Assembly (NCBI RefSeq): GCF_029222925.1
Contig: NZ_JARHUI010000002.1
Location: forward strand, 1 to 64,000
Length of the DNA: 64,000 bases
Source of the DNA: Algoriphagus sp. CAU 1675
GTDB lineage: Bacteria; Bacteroidota; Bacteroidia; Cytophagales; Cyclobacteriaceae
Reading direction: 5' to 3'
Numbering within the stretch: the stretch's first letter is position 1; each line of letters starts with the position of its first letter. The position numbers were made by a program, and so were the translations under genes. The notes under the pieces are model-generated. The model was given only the letters and a program-made list of their open reading frames with translations. It ran no database searches and was not told where the DNA came from. Shown piece after piece: positions 26,889 to 33,825 of the stretch.

Positions 26889-28109
26889 ATGAGCAGATCA
26901 ATGAAAGACCCCCAGATAGACCTTAGAGACTACGAATATACATTGCCTGAAGATCGAATTGCCAAATTCCCCTTGGAAAAACGGGATCATTCCAGGCTTT
27001 TACATTATAAAAAGGGAAAGATTGAACATCTTCATTTTTATGATTTACCAGATTTATTGGAATCCAACACCCTACTGGTTTACAATAACACCAAAGTAAT
27101 CCCAGCTAGATTGATCTTTCAGCGGGAAACAGGAGCAAGGATAGAGATATTCCTGCTTCAACCCATTGCTCCGACTAGGGTAATTCCAGAAATCATGCTG
27201 GCCACACATCCGGTCATTTGGGAGGTAATGGTCGGCAACGCCAAAAAATGGAAAGATGAGGAAGTGCTGACAGGTAAAATTCAGATTGAAAATCAGGAAA
27301 TCATCCTGGAGGCAAGATGGATCAACCGGGAGGATAAAAAAGTGGAATTTTCCTGGAACAGTGATAACATTCCTTTTGTCGATTTGGTCGAAGCTTGTGG
27401 AGAAGTGCCACTTCCCCCCTATCTCAACAGAAAACCAATTCAGGAAGACAAATCCAGGTACCAAACCGTTTATTCGGAAAAAGAGGGAGCCGTTGCCGCA
27501 CCTACCGCAGGTCTGCATTTTACCCCTGAAATTTTCGAGAAGATCAGAGAAAAAGGAATCCAAGAAGCTCAAGTGACCCTGCATGTGAGTGCGGGAACTT
27601 TTCAACCGATCAAAGTTGAAAATGTGACTGAACATCCCATGCACAGCGAGCAGATCCATATCTCAAAGGAAACCATAGAGCAACTTCTTCAAAACACCGG
27701 AAAAACTGTTGCAGTAGGGACTACATCAGTAAGGACCCTGGAAAGCTTGTATTGGTACGGAGTAAAACTTCTGGAATCAAATGATCAAGAATTTAAAGTA
27801 GAAAAGCTCTACCCTTATCTGGAGAGGCAAAGTCTTCCTTCGAAACAAAAAGCACTTCAAGCGATTTTGCATCTGATGGAAGAAAGCGGAAAAGACCAAT
27901 TGATGGGTTCAACTGAGATCTTCATTTTCCCCGGCTATCAATTCAAGATGATTGAGGGTTTGATCACAAACTTTCATCAACCCGGATCCACCTTGGTTTT
28001 GCTTATTGCGTCCATTTTAGGGGAAAACTGGAAAAAGGTTTACAGCGAGGCTCTTGAAAACGATTACCGATTCCTGAGTTATGGCGACAGTAGCTTGCTA
28101 TGGCTTTAA
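26889..28109 (+). CDS. queA: S-adenosylmethionine:tRNA ribosyltransferase-isomerase
   Basis: A 406-residue QueA, slightly longer than the E. coli enzyme, as is usual in Bacteroidota to my knowledge. Family segments are LRDYEYTLPEDRIAKFPLEKRDHSRLL near the start, EKEGAVAAPTAGLHFT in the middle, HVSAGTFQPIK, and FHQPGSTLVLLIASILG near the end. It transfers the ribosyl part of SAM to 7-aminomethyl-7-deazaguanine in tRNA during queuosine synthesis. The start may be ATG 26889 or ATG 26901 (MKDPQIDLRDYEY); the promoter position makes the latter plausible. Confidence 0.95.
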   Translation: MSRSMKDPQIDLRDYEYTLPEDRIAKFPLEKRDHSRLLHYKKGKIEHLHFYDLPDLLESNTLLVYNNTKVIPARLIFQRETGARIEIFLLQPIAPTRVIPEIMLATHPVIWEVMVGNAKKWKDEEVLTGKIQIENQEIILEARWINREDKKVEFSWNSDNIPFVDLVEACGEVPLPPYLNRKPIQEDKSRYQTVYSEKEGAVAAPTAGLHFTPEIFEKIREKGIQEAQVTLHVSAGTFQPIKVENVTEHPMHSEQIHISKETIEQLLQNTGKTVAVGTTSVRTLESLYWYGVKLLESNDQEFKVEKLYPYLERQSLPSKQKALQAILHLMEESGKDQLMGSTEIFIFPGYQFKMIEGLITNFHQPGSTLVLLIASILGENWKKVYSEALENDYRFLSYGDSSLLWL

Positions 28110-28158
28110 GAAATAGAAAAAATTTTTGGAGAAAGTTTCAAAGGCGATGAGCAACAAA

Positions 28159-28186
28159 AAAGCCTGATTTTTTCAAATCAGGCTTT
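28159..28186. terminator. Bidirectional terminator between queA and the PAS gene
   Basis: A perfect 12-bp stem AAAGCCTGATTT/AAATCAGGCTTT (28159-28170 and 28175-28186), loop TTTC, between convergent genes, with T-rich flanks on both strands. Confidence 0.93.
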
Positions 28187-28203
28187 CCTTTTTATATCGA
28201 TTA

Positions 28204-29541
28204 TCAGTCCAACACGCTTATTTTTTTAGCATTGCTTCTGATTACATCATCAAGTTCTTTTGCCAAGGGCTTTAAATAGGAGAAGTATTTTTTATTTTCT
28301 TCATCCAATTTCCTTTGATCGATAAGATCCAAAAGCCCCATCATGGATGACAAAGGAGACCGAAGAATATGGGATGGACGAAATGCCAATTCCTTTAATG
28401 CTTCTGATTCCGATTCCAATTGTTGTAGTCTAGTATAGAGCGAGCTGATGTCAATTGCCTGAAGGATTACGTATTTGGCAATTCCTTTGGCATCAGAATA
28501 GGGATTGGCTAAAAACCGCCAAAACCCAGGAGATCCGTTCAGGTTGTTGATCCGAATGTCAATCTGACCAGCACTTCCCTTCAAGGCCATTTCCAGAATC
28601 CTTGCAATTCGGTTGTTTCTACCGGAATCCACTGGCAAACTGAAAAAGTCACCTTCCACAAAATTGCTGTTTTCCCAAACCAATTTCATTCTACCAGCCA
28701 GATGGTTTTGTTGATGAATTATCCTTTCCGGTCCCAAAACCCAAATCGGACCGGTAAAAGCCGCCAAATGAGCCTGAGAAATCGGCTTTTCAATAGATTG
28801 AGCCATGTTATTGGATTTAGTTGGAGCCAATAGAATCAAATATCCGTTTTTGTTTTTCAGAATAATCAGAGCAAACTCCCTGAACAAATTATTCATCGCT
28901 CCTATTCGTAAGCAAAGCGGTTCGTCATTCTCTTCTAATTTGAGGATAGCGGAAGCATCTGTTTTGGAAAAATCCAGAAACCCGTTGTCAAAAATAGAAT
29001 CGCCGATCAACTTTTTACCTTCTTCCCCTATCCAACTCATTACCTTGGAGTCCATTGAATCAATCTTAAGATCCTCAGTGAGTTGTATTTTTGAAAAACT
29101 GAGAACATCCACCAAATTACTCCAAGGCATCTTTTGCTCTAAAAATTTAAGTCCTACTCCAATACCGATCAGTCCAATCAAATCCATATCAGAATTGGTA
29201 ATCACAGAAAACTCCCACCATATAGGTGTTTCGGATATCCCTTTGGAATTTTTAAGGTTGAGCAACAAGTTTCGACTATCTTTAGGGCTGGTCAAAATTG
29301 AATCCAGCATTTCAGAAAACTCCGCTTGAGTTCCTTCACCAATCGCCAGCTTCAGGTCCTCTCCAACCTTCAGATTAGAATTAAAAGCAAACAACTTATT
29401 GTAATCCTGAATATGACCCTCCACATCCAAACGCACCACAAAAAAATGCTTTGAATCCATCAGGAAATCCGGGACTAATTGGTCAGTATTATCTATGCTT
29501 ATCAATTGAAATAATGGGTTAGATGGAACGATTTTCTTCAA
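28204..29541 (-). CDS. PAS-domain protein ending in a lone histidine-kinase phosphoacceptor domain
   Basis: A 445-residue soluble protein. PAS-like folds are suggested around residues 30-125 (HFFVVRLDVEGHIQDYN), about 145-235 and about 250-375 (FRFLANPYSD, YVILQAIDIS). At the end, PSHILRSPLSSMMGLLDLI resembles the H-box of HisKA (His391), followed by a second helix, and the protein stops 54 residues later. There is no HATPase domain, and the space to queA is only a terminator, so the domain is absent, not frameshifted nearby. It cannot autophosphorylate by itself; it may accept phosphate from another kinase or only dimerise. Confidence 0.8.
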   Translation of the reverse strand: MKKIVPSNPLFQLISIDNTDQLVPDFLMDSKHFFVVRLDVEGHIQDYNKLFAFNSNLKVGEDLKLAIGEGTQAEFSEMLDSILTSPKDSRNLLLNLKNSKGISETPIWWEFSVITNSDMDLIGLIGIGVGLKFLEQKMPWSNLVDVLSFSKIQLTEDLKIDSMDSKVMSWIGEEGKKLIGDSIFDNGFLDFSKTDASAILKLEENDEPLCLRIGAMNNLFREFALIILKNKNGYLILLAPTKSNNMAQSIEKPISQAHLAAFTGPIWVLGPERIIHQQNHLAGRMKLVWENSNFVEGDFFSLPVDSGRNNRIARILEMALKGSAGQIDIRINNLNGSPGFWRFLANPYSDAKGIAKYVILQAIDISSLYTRLQQLESESEALKELAFRPSHILRSPLSSMMGLLDLIDQRKLDEENKKYFSYLKPLAKELDDVIRSNAKKISVLD

Positions 29542-29669
29542 ATACCAAATGAAAGATTACCTTTTTTTTTGAATTAAAAAAAGCTCAAAACAACCCTCAA
29601 GTCGCTAAAAAACACCTATTTACATACTCATATTTATTGCAATTCATTAAAAAGTTTCTGCCCAAACAA

Positions 29670-29699
29670 AAAATGCTTTTCATCCCTGAAAAGCATTTT
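29670..29699 (-). terminator. Rho-independent terminator after the 84-residue gene
   Basis: A 13-bp perfect stem (29670-29682 and 29687-29699, loop TCCC) is followed on the minus strand by TTTTTTG-type sequence. A T-rich tract on the other side could make it work in both directions. Confidence 0.85.
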
Positions 29700-29727
29700 A
29701 AAATTTTTTTATTTTTTTTTAAAATAT

Positions 29728-29982
29728 TTACCCCAACACTGAAACAACACTTGAAAAATCGAAATAATCGATCTCTTTGACCATCAAAATCAAGGCGTCT
29801 GAAAACTCCTGTTTGCAGGACTTCACATGAAATGGCAACGTGTGGTTTTCTGATTTATTGATTTCCAAAGATCCAAAATAACGGGCTAAGTCAATCTCTG
29901 AATTACTATGTATAGTAATGCAATCTTTTTGATCCTGGCAAGTTTGAATTAAAAATGAGGCAGTAGAAGTTTGAATAATCAT
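29728..29982 (-). CDS. Small hypothetical protein, 84 residues
   Basis: Not recognised. The protein is soluble, with three cysteines (CQDQKDC near 15-21 and KSCKQEF near 55) and alternating strands and a helix (FSDALILMVKEIDYFDF) in the second half. No signal peptide and no membrane segment. It is followed by a strong terminator and preceded, 50-70 bp upstream of its start, by an ATACCC/GGGTAT inverted repeat that could be an operator. The terminator and clean start support a real gene. Confidence 0.55.
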   Translation of the reverse strand: MIIQTSTASFLIQTCQDQKDCITIHSNSEIDLARYFGSLEINKSENHTLPFHVKSCKQEFSDALILMVKEIDYFDFSSVVSVLG

Positions 29983-30171
29983 TTATAAGAATTTAGATAT
30001 CAAATTTATCGGCTTTGCCTTTTACATAAAATACCCAGTACAGGGTATTTTTTTAAAAATCACCAATTTAAACCATTAATTATTTTATTTGATTATCAGA
30101 TAGTTAAAAAAAAGAGAAAAACAGTGGCTAAACCGTGCCTCTTTCATTTGCTAAAATCTGGGCAATTGACT
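29983..30171. other. Intergenic region with an inverted repeat upstream of the 84-residue gene
   Basis: AAATACCC at 30029-30036 pairs with GGGTATTT at 30043-30050 across AGTACA, followed by T residues on the plus strand. No plus-strand gene precedes it, so it is more likely an operator or promoter-proximal element for the minus-strand gene starting at 29982 than a terminator. The rest is AT-rich with nothing recognisable. Confidence 0.5.
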
Positions 30172-30179
30172 TATATTTG
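30172..30179 (+). promoter_or_regulatory. -7 promoter element for tRNA-Ser
   Basis: TATATTTG fits TAnnTTTG perfectly; a TTTG lies 21 bp upstream at 30147-30150 as a possible -33 element. Transcription from here would pass through the broken tRNA copy before the intact tRNA. Confidence 0.7.
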
Positions 30180-30188
30180 CATCGCTTT

Positions 30189-30244
30189 AGAGAGTTAGGC
30201 GAGTGGCTTATCCTCGATAGTTATCGGGACAGCAGTTTGCTAAA
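30189..30244 (+). pseudogene. Broken 5' copy of tRNA-Ser with a palindrome in its D-loop
   Basis: Positions 30189-30210 match the first 22 bases of the intact tRNA-Ser with two mismatches, and 30230-30244 match its anticodon arm up to the loop. Between them a 19-base palindrome-like sequence (30211-30229, halves TCCTCGATA and TATCGGGA) replaces three bases of the D-loop. The 3' half (variable arm, T arm, acceptor) is missing. It cannot fold as a tRNA and would end up in the 5' leader of the intact tRNA. Confidence 0.8.
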
Positions 30245-30255
30245 TTCAAAAAAAT

Positions 30256-30344
30256 AGAGAGTTGGGTGAGTGGCTTAAACCAGCAGTTTGCTAAACTGTC
30301 GTACGGGTCAAACCGTACCGGGGGTTCGAATCCCCCACTCTCTG
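30256..30344 (+). tRNA. tRNA-Ser (anticodon GCT)
   Basis: Acceptor stem AGAGAGT/ACTCTCT (30256-30262 and 30337-30343), anticodon stem GCAGT/ACTGT around loop TTGCTAA giving anticodon GCT, long variable arm GTACGG/CCGTAC typical of tRNA-Ser, T arm GGGGG-TTCGAAT-CCCCC, discriminator G. The CCA end is not encoded. It reads codons AGC and AGU. Confidence 0.96.
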
Positions 30345-30367
30345 CATTTTAATTCTCAAATCAGTTT

Positions 30368-30400
30368 AAAGCTCAACAAAAGACATTTGTTGAGCTTTTT
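30368..30400 (+). terminator. Rho-independent terminator after tRNA-Ser
   Basis: A perfect 13-bp stem at 30368-30380 and 30386-30398 with loop AGACA, followed by T-rich sequence. Confidence 0.92.
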
Positions 30401-30782
30401 ATTTTTAATAAATCTCAAAGCATAACAGGCTTCGAAAGCTCTGTGCTTCATTATTTTAAAAATTTAAGTTTGACATTTCTGCACCATGATTGAAAAATCT
30501 TTTCAAATGACTTTTTTCCTAAAAACCTGAAAAAATGCGACCGACTAGTCACGTCACATATTCCTTCAAGTCACTGTAAATGGGAACAGCCGGGAAATCT
30601 CCCCCAAACTGGATTGACCTAAAAAGGGATGGAGTACTAAGGCCTGAATGGCTACCGGCTATAAGGAGGATGCATTGCGACTAAATACCTATTGGGTTTC
30701 CATACGTATCAAAGTAATACAAGCCAGGTGAAGCTTCTACCAAAAATTGGTTTTTGATCATAGATGTAGAGGAATAAATTTT
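30401..30782. other. Non-coding region, nothing convincing
   Basis: About 380 bp without a credible gene. A 34-codon frame at 30580-30684 exists but has no supporting features. The part around 30590-30680 is richer in G and C than usual intergenic DNA here, so an eroded gene is possible. Confidence 0.4.
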
Positions 30783-30800
30783 GTTCTCTTTTTACAGAAC
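30783..30800. promoter_or_regulatory. Putative operator 1 of the GbsR/MarR regulator
   Basis: Inverted repeat GTTCT-N8-AGAAC (30783-30787 and 30796-30800, spacer CTTTTTAC). It ends 15 bp upstream of a perfect -7 element, so it covers the -33 region: a repressor position, suggesting autoregulation. A near-identical copy lies at 31334-31351. Confidence 0.7.
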
Positions 30801-30815
30801 CAACAAAACTTTTTC

Positions 30816-30823
30816 TAATTTTG
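30816..30823 (+). promoter_or_regulatory. -7 promoter element of the GbsR/MarR gene
   Basis: TAATTTTG matches TAnnTTTG and lies 32 bp before the ATG at 30855. Confidence 0.65.
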
Positions 30824-30854
30824 CACGGTTACTTACTCGATTTGCCATAACAAC

Positions 30855-31316
30855 ATGGAAGTAAACGAAAAACAAAAAGAGCTCATTGAGCGGATAGGTG
30901 TTTTCTACGAGCGAAAAGGCATGCAGCCGCTGGTAGGAAAAATCATAGGCTTGCTTTTGGTTCATGAGCAGGCAGAAGCCGCGTTTGACGAAATCATCGA
31001 AACCCTTGGCGTAAGCAAAAGCGCAGTAAGCAATGCCCTCACCTTTCTCCAGGCCAAAAATTATGTGATTTACACCTCCAAACTTGGAGAGCGTAAACGC
31101 TACTTCACACTTAAGTCTACGGATTGGAAAGCAGATTTCGAGCAGGAACTGGAACATATCGCAGATATTCAGCGGTTTTTAGAGGAAGTTCTAGCAATCA
31201 GGCCCGGAGAAACCCAAGAATTCAATGACAGGCTTCGGGATTTCTGTGACTTCCTGGAATTTTTCCGAAACGAAATCCCCTCTTTATTTGAGCGATTCAA
31301 AAACCAAAGAGGCTAA
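30855..31316 (+). CDS. GbsR/MarR-family transcriptional regulator of the efflux operon
   Basis: A 153-residue winged-helix protein. The recognition helix region is DEIIETLGVSKSAVSNALTFLQAKNYVIYTSKLGERKRYF (about residues 44-85), the GbsR type, followed by a long helical dimerisation region with acidic residues. It sits directly upstream of a TolC-MFP-RND operon, in the same direction, a common arrangement for local repressors. The same 18-bp palindrome lies in front of this gene and in front of tolC, which supports autoregulation plus control of the pump. Ligand unknown. Confidence 0.9.
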   Translation: MEVNEKQKELIERIGVFYERKGMQPLVGKIIGLLLVHEQAEAAFDEIIETLGVSKSAVSNALTFLQAKNYVIYTSKLGERKRYFTLKSTDWKADFEQELEHIADIQRFLEEVLAIRPGETQEFNDRLRDFCDFLEFFRNEIPSLFERFKNQRG

Positions 31317-31333
31317 AAAAATTTAAACCCTTG

Positions 31334-31351
31334 GTTCTCTTTTAACAGAAC
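31334..31351. promoter_or_regulatory. Putative operator 2, upstream of the efflux operon
   Basis: GTTCT-N8-AGAAC (31334-31338 and 31347-31351, spacer CTTTTAAC). Sixteen of its 18 bases plus flanks match operator 1, with only the spacer differing by one base. It lies between the regulator stop and the tolC start, 34 bp before the ATG. Confidence 0.7.
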
Positions 31352-31385
31352 AAACCACATTAAACTTAATCAACTATCCCACAAA

Positions 31386-32756
31386 ATGTTACGAAAGTAT
31401 CTGTTCTATGCTTTTGCCTCTCTGATTCCCGGTTTGGCAATGGCTCAGAATCCGATGGAAGAAAATTCCAGCTCGGATAAAGTCACGCTAAAGGAGAGTA
31501 TCGAAATCGGTCTCAAAAACAACCGAAATCTCCAAAAAGCACTCTTGGATGAAAAAAAGGCCCAATACCAAAGAAACGAAATCCGGGGTGCCGGCCTACC
31601 TCAATTCTCCGCCTATGGCAATTACAACAACTTTATAAATGTATTTCCACAGGCTGTGCCCGGAGGTATCTTCGGAGGTAATCCCGATGAAATCCAAGTG
31701 ATCGCACTTGGAGTGCCCCAATCCCTAAAAGCCGGGTTTCAGCTTAATCAGCTTATCTACAGCAACTCCTACCTAATCGGACTGAAGGCTGCCCGTACAG
31801 GGGAAGAGTTTTATAGGCTCCTGGCCCAGCAATCGGAGGAAGATGTCATCTATGACATTGCTGCCAACTATTTGGGCACGGTACAGCTTCATTTGCAGCG
31901 GGAAAATCTCCTTGCCACCATTGATCAGTTAAAGGGACTGGAAAGAATCCTTCAGGCCCAATATGACAATGATCTAGCCCGAAAAGTGGATCTGAATAGA
32001 GTAAAAGTGAACCTGACCGCAGTCAGAGCCGAACTCGAAAACCTCGATATTGCCATCTACCAGCGAGAAGGCTACCTCAAGTTGCTGATGGGTATGCCTG
32101 TGGAAAATCCCATTACCCTCGACTTGGAAACAGATTCCTTACAGGGATACCTGTCCTCTTTCAATTCACTGGATTTCTCGGCACAGGACAGAAAGGATTT
32201 GCAGATTCTGGGAGTTCAAAAACAACTCTATGAATATGAGTTCAAAAACATCAAGTCCAATCATCTTCCACAGCTGGTAGGATTTGCGGATTGGAACCGA
32301 AACGCCTTTGCTACGCAATTTGACTTTCTGACGGACGGCAAAGTCTGGAGGCAGGGTTTTCTGATCGGTCTGCAACTACGGGTTCCCATTTTCGACGGAT
32401 TACAAACCCGAAATCGCGCTGCCCAAACCAAAGTCAAGCTGGCTCAACTTGCTCTAGATCAAAGCCAAGCGGAACAGGGGGCTCAACTGGAATACCAAAG
32501 CGCTTCAAACAAGTACAAAAACTCAGTCAACACACTAGTCTCTCTAGACAAAAACCTGCAACTAGCTGAAGAGGTGCTGAAGGAAACTAATCTCCTATAC
32601 AAAGAAGGTCTCAGCCCTCTCACTGACCTGTTGGAAGCAGAGACTACGCAAAGACAAGCACAAACCAACTATAATAATCAACTGATCCAAGTACAAATCG
32701 CCCAACTGGAGCTACTCAAATCCTCCGGACAAATCAAAAATCTAATCCAGAACTAA
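31386..32756 (+). CDS. TolC-family outer-membrane efflux protein
   Basis: A 456-residue protein with a signal peptide (ending GLAMAQ, about residue 21). It has the TolC duplicated helical pattern: VTLKESIEIGLKNNRNLQKALLDEKKAQYQ in the first repeat and RAAQTKVKLAQLALDQSQAEQ and LYKEGLSPLTDLLEAETTQRQAQ in the second. It forms a trimeric channel across the outer membrane for the RND pump encoded downstream. Next gene 14 bp on. Confidence 0.94.
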   Translation: MLRKYLFYAFASLIPGLAMAQNPMEENSSSDKVTLKESIEIGLKNNRNLQKALLDEKKAQYQRNEIRGAGLPQFSAYGNYNNFINVFPQAVPGGIFGGNPDEIQVIALGVPQSLKAGFQLNQLIYSNSYLIGLKAARTGEEFYRLLAQQSEEDVIYDIAANYLGTVQLHLQRENLLATIDQLKGLERILQAQYDNDLARKVDLNRVKVNLTAVRAELENLDIAIYQREGYLKLLMGMPVENPITLDLETDSLQGYLSSFNSLDFSAQDRKDLQILGVQKQLYEYEFKNIKSNHLPQLVGFADWNRNAFATQFDFLTDGKVWRQGFLIGLQLRVPIFDGLQTRNRAAQTKVKLAQLALDQSQAEQGAQLEYQSASNKYKNSVNTLVSLDKNLQLAEEVLKETNLLYKEGLSPLTDLLEAETTQRQAQTNYNNQLIQVQIAQLELLKSSGQIKNLIQN

Positions 32757-32770
32757 TATTCTACCAAGCA

Positions 32771-33823
32771 ATGAAAAATTTTATCATTCTGGCTGTCGTC
32801 ATCCTCGGAATAGGTGCCATTGGCTATACCCTTTACAAAAATAAAACTGAACTCGAAACCTCTGCCAACCTGGCCATGAAGACCAGCGATCACATCGCCG
32901 TGACCATGGAAACGGTGAAAGAAGAGACCATCCTGAGGTCTTTTGAGGCCAACGGGGTATTTGAGCCCTCCCAAGAACTCAAGCTCATGGCAGAAACTGC
33001 CGGAGCGATCGTCAAAATCAATAAGCGAAAAGGTGATTTTGTAAAAAAAGGAGACATCATCCTACAGGTAGATGACCGCCTCATCCAGTCGGAATACACC
33101 ATCGTCAAGCTCAACAGAGATCAGGCCGAAAAAGACATGAAGCGATTTGAAAACCTAGCTTCCACTGATGCGGTGACTCAAAAGCAGCTGGAAGAATACC
33201 AAAAAGCATTCAAAATCTACGATGCACAGTTTTCAGCGCTGCAAAAGCGCCTGGACGACACCCGTGTAGCCGCTCCAATCTCCGGATACATCAATCAAGA
33301 ATACTTTGAAATGGGAGCGCTTGTGAGCCCGGGTATGCCGATCGTTGATATCATCAATTCTTCCCCTTTGAAGTTGACTGTGAAAGTAAGCGAAAGCGAA
33401 GTGTCCAGCATCAAAAAAGGAGACCAGGTTTCCGTCAAAGCAAATGCACTGTCTAACGACAACCTGATTGGCAAAGTCGACTTCATTTCCAACAAGGCTG
33501 ATGGTTCCTTCAAATACGAAGTGATCCTCATTGTGAGTGGAGACAAGCTTCAGGAGATCAAGCCAGGTATGTTTGGCACGGCTACTTTCAAGTCTACAAA
33601 AGAAGAAAAAATCCTGAAAATCAGCAGGAAATCAATTGCCGGAAGCATCAAGGATCCTGGAGTTTACTTAGTAGAAAACGAACAGGCAACCTACCGTCCG
33701 GTAAAAATCAACCCGCTCCAGGATGGTACCGTGGAGATCCTTCAGGGGCTTAAGGTTGGGGAAGAAGTCATCTCCTCCGGACTTATCAACATCAAAGAAG
33801 GAACCAAAGTCAAAATCCAATAA
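32771..33823 (+). CDS. RND efflux membrane fusion protein (periplasmic adaptor)
   Basis: A 350-residue protein with one N-terminal membrane anchor (about residues 3-22). The biotinyl-lipoyl domain halves (ELKLMAETAGAIVKINKRKGDFVKKGDIILQVDD and DTRVAAPISGYINQEYFEMGALVSPGMPIVDI) bracket a short alpha-hairpin, followed by a beta-barrel and membrane-proximal domain. It links the inner-membrane RND transporter to TolC. Two bases separate its stop from the RND gene start, so they are one operon. Confidence 0.94.
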   Translation: MKNFIILAVVILGIGAIGYTLYKNKTELETSANLAMKTSDHIAVTMETVKEETILRSFEANGVFEPSQELKLMAETAGAIVKINKRKGDFVKKGDIILQVDDRLIQSEYTIVKLNRDQAEKDMKRFENLASTDAVTQKQLEEYQKAFKIYDAQFSALQKRLDDTRVAAPISGYINQEYFEMGALVSPGMPIVDIINSSPLKLTVKVSESEVSSIKKGDQVSVKANALSNDNLIGKVDFISNKADGSFKYEVILIVSGDKLQEIKPGMFGTATFKSTKEEKILKISRKSIAGSIKDPGVYLVENEQATYRPVKINPLQDGTVEILQGLKVGEEVISSGLINIKEGTKVKIQ

Positions 33824-33825
33824 TC

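Noticed and set aside
30189-30244. A second tRNA gene
   Set aside because: The 3' half (T arm and acceptor 3' strand) is absent and the D-loop is disrupted, so it cannot form a tRNA.
30580-30684. A 34-codon open frame in the region before the GbsR/MarR gene
   Set aside because: No recognisable domain or signal, no supporting context; chance frames of this length are common.
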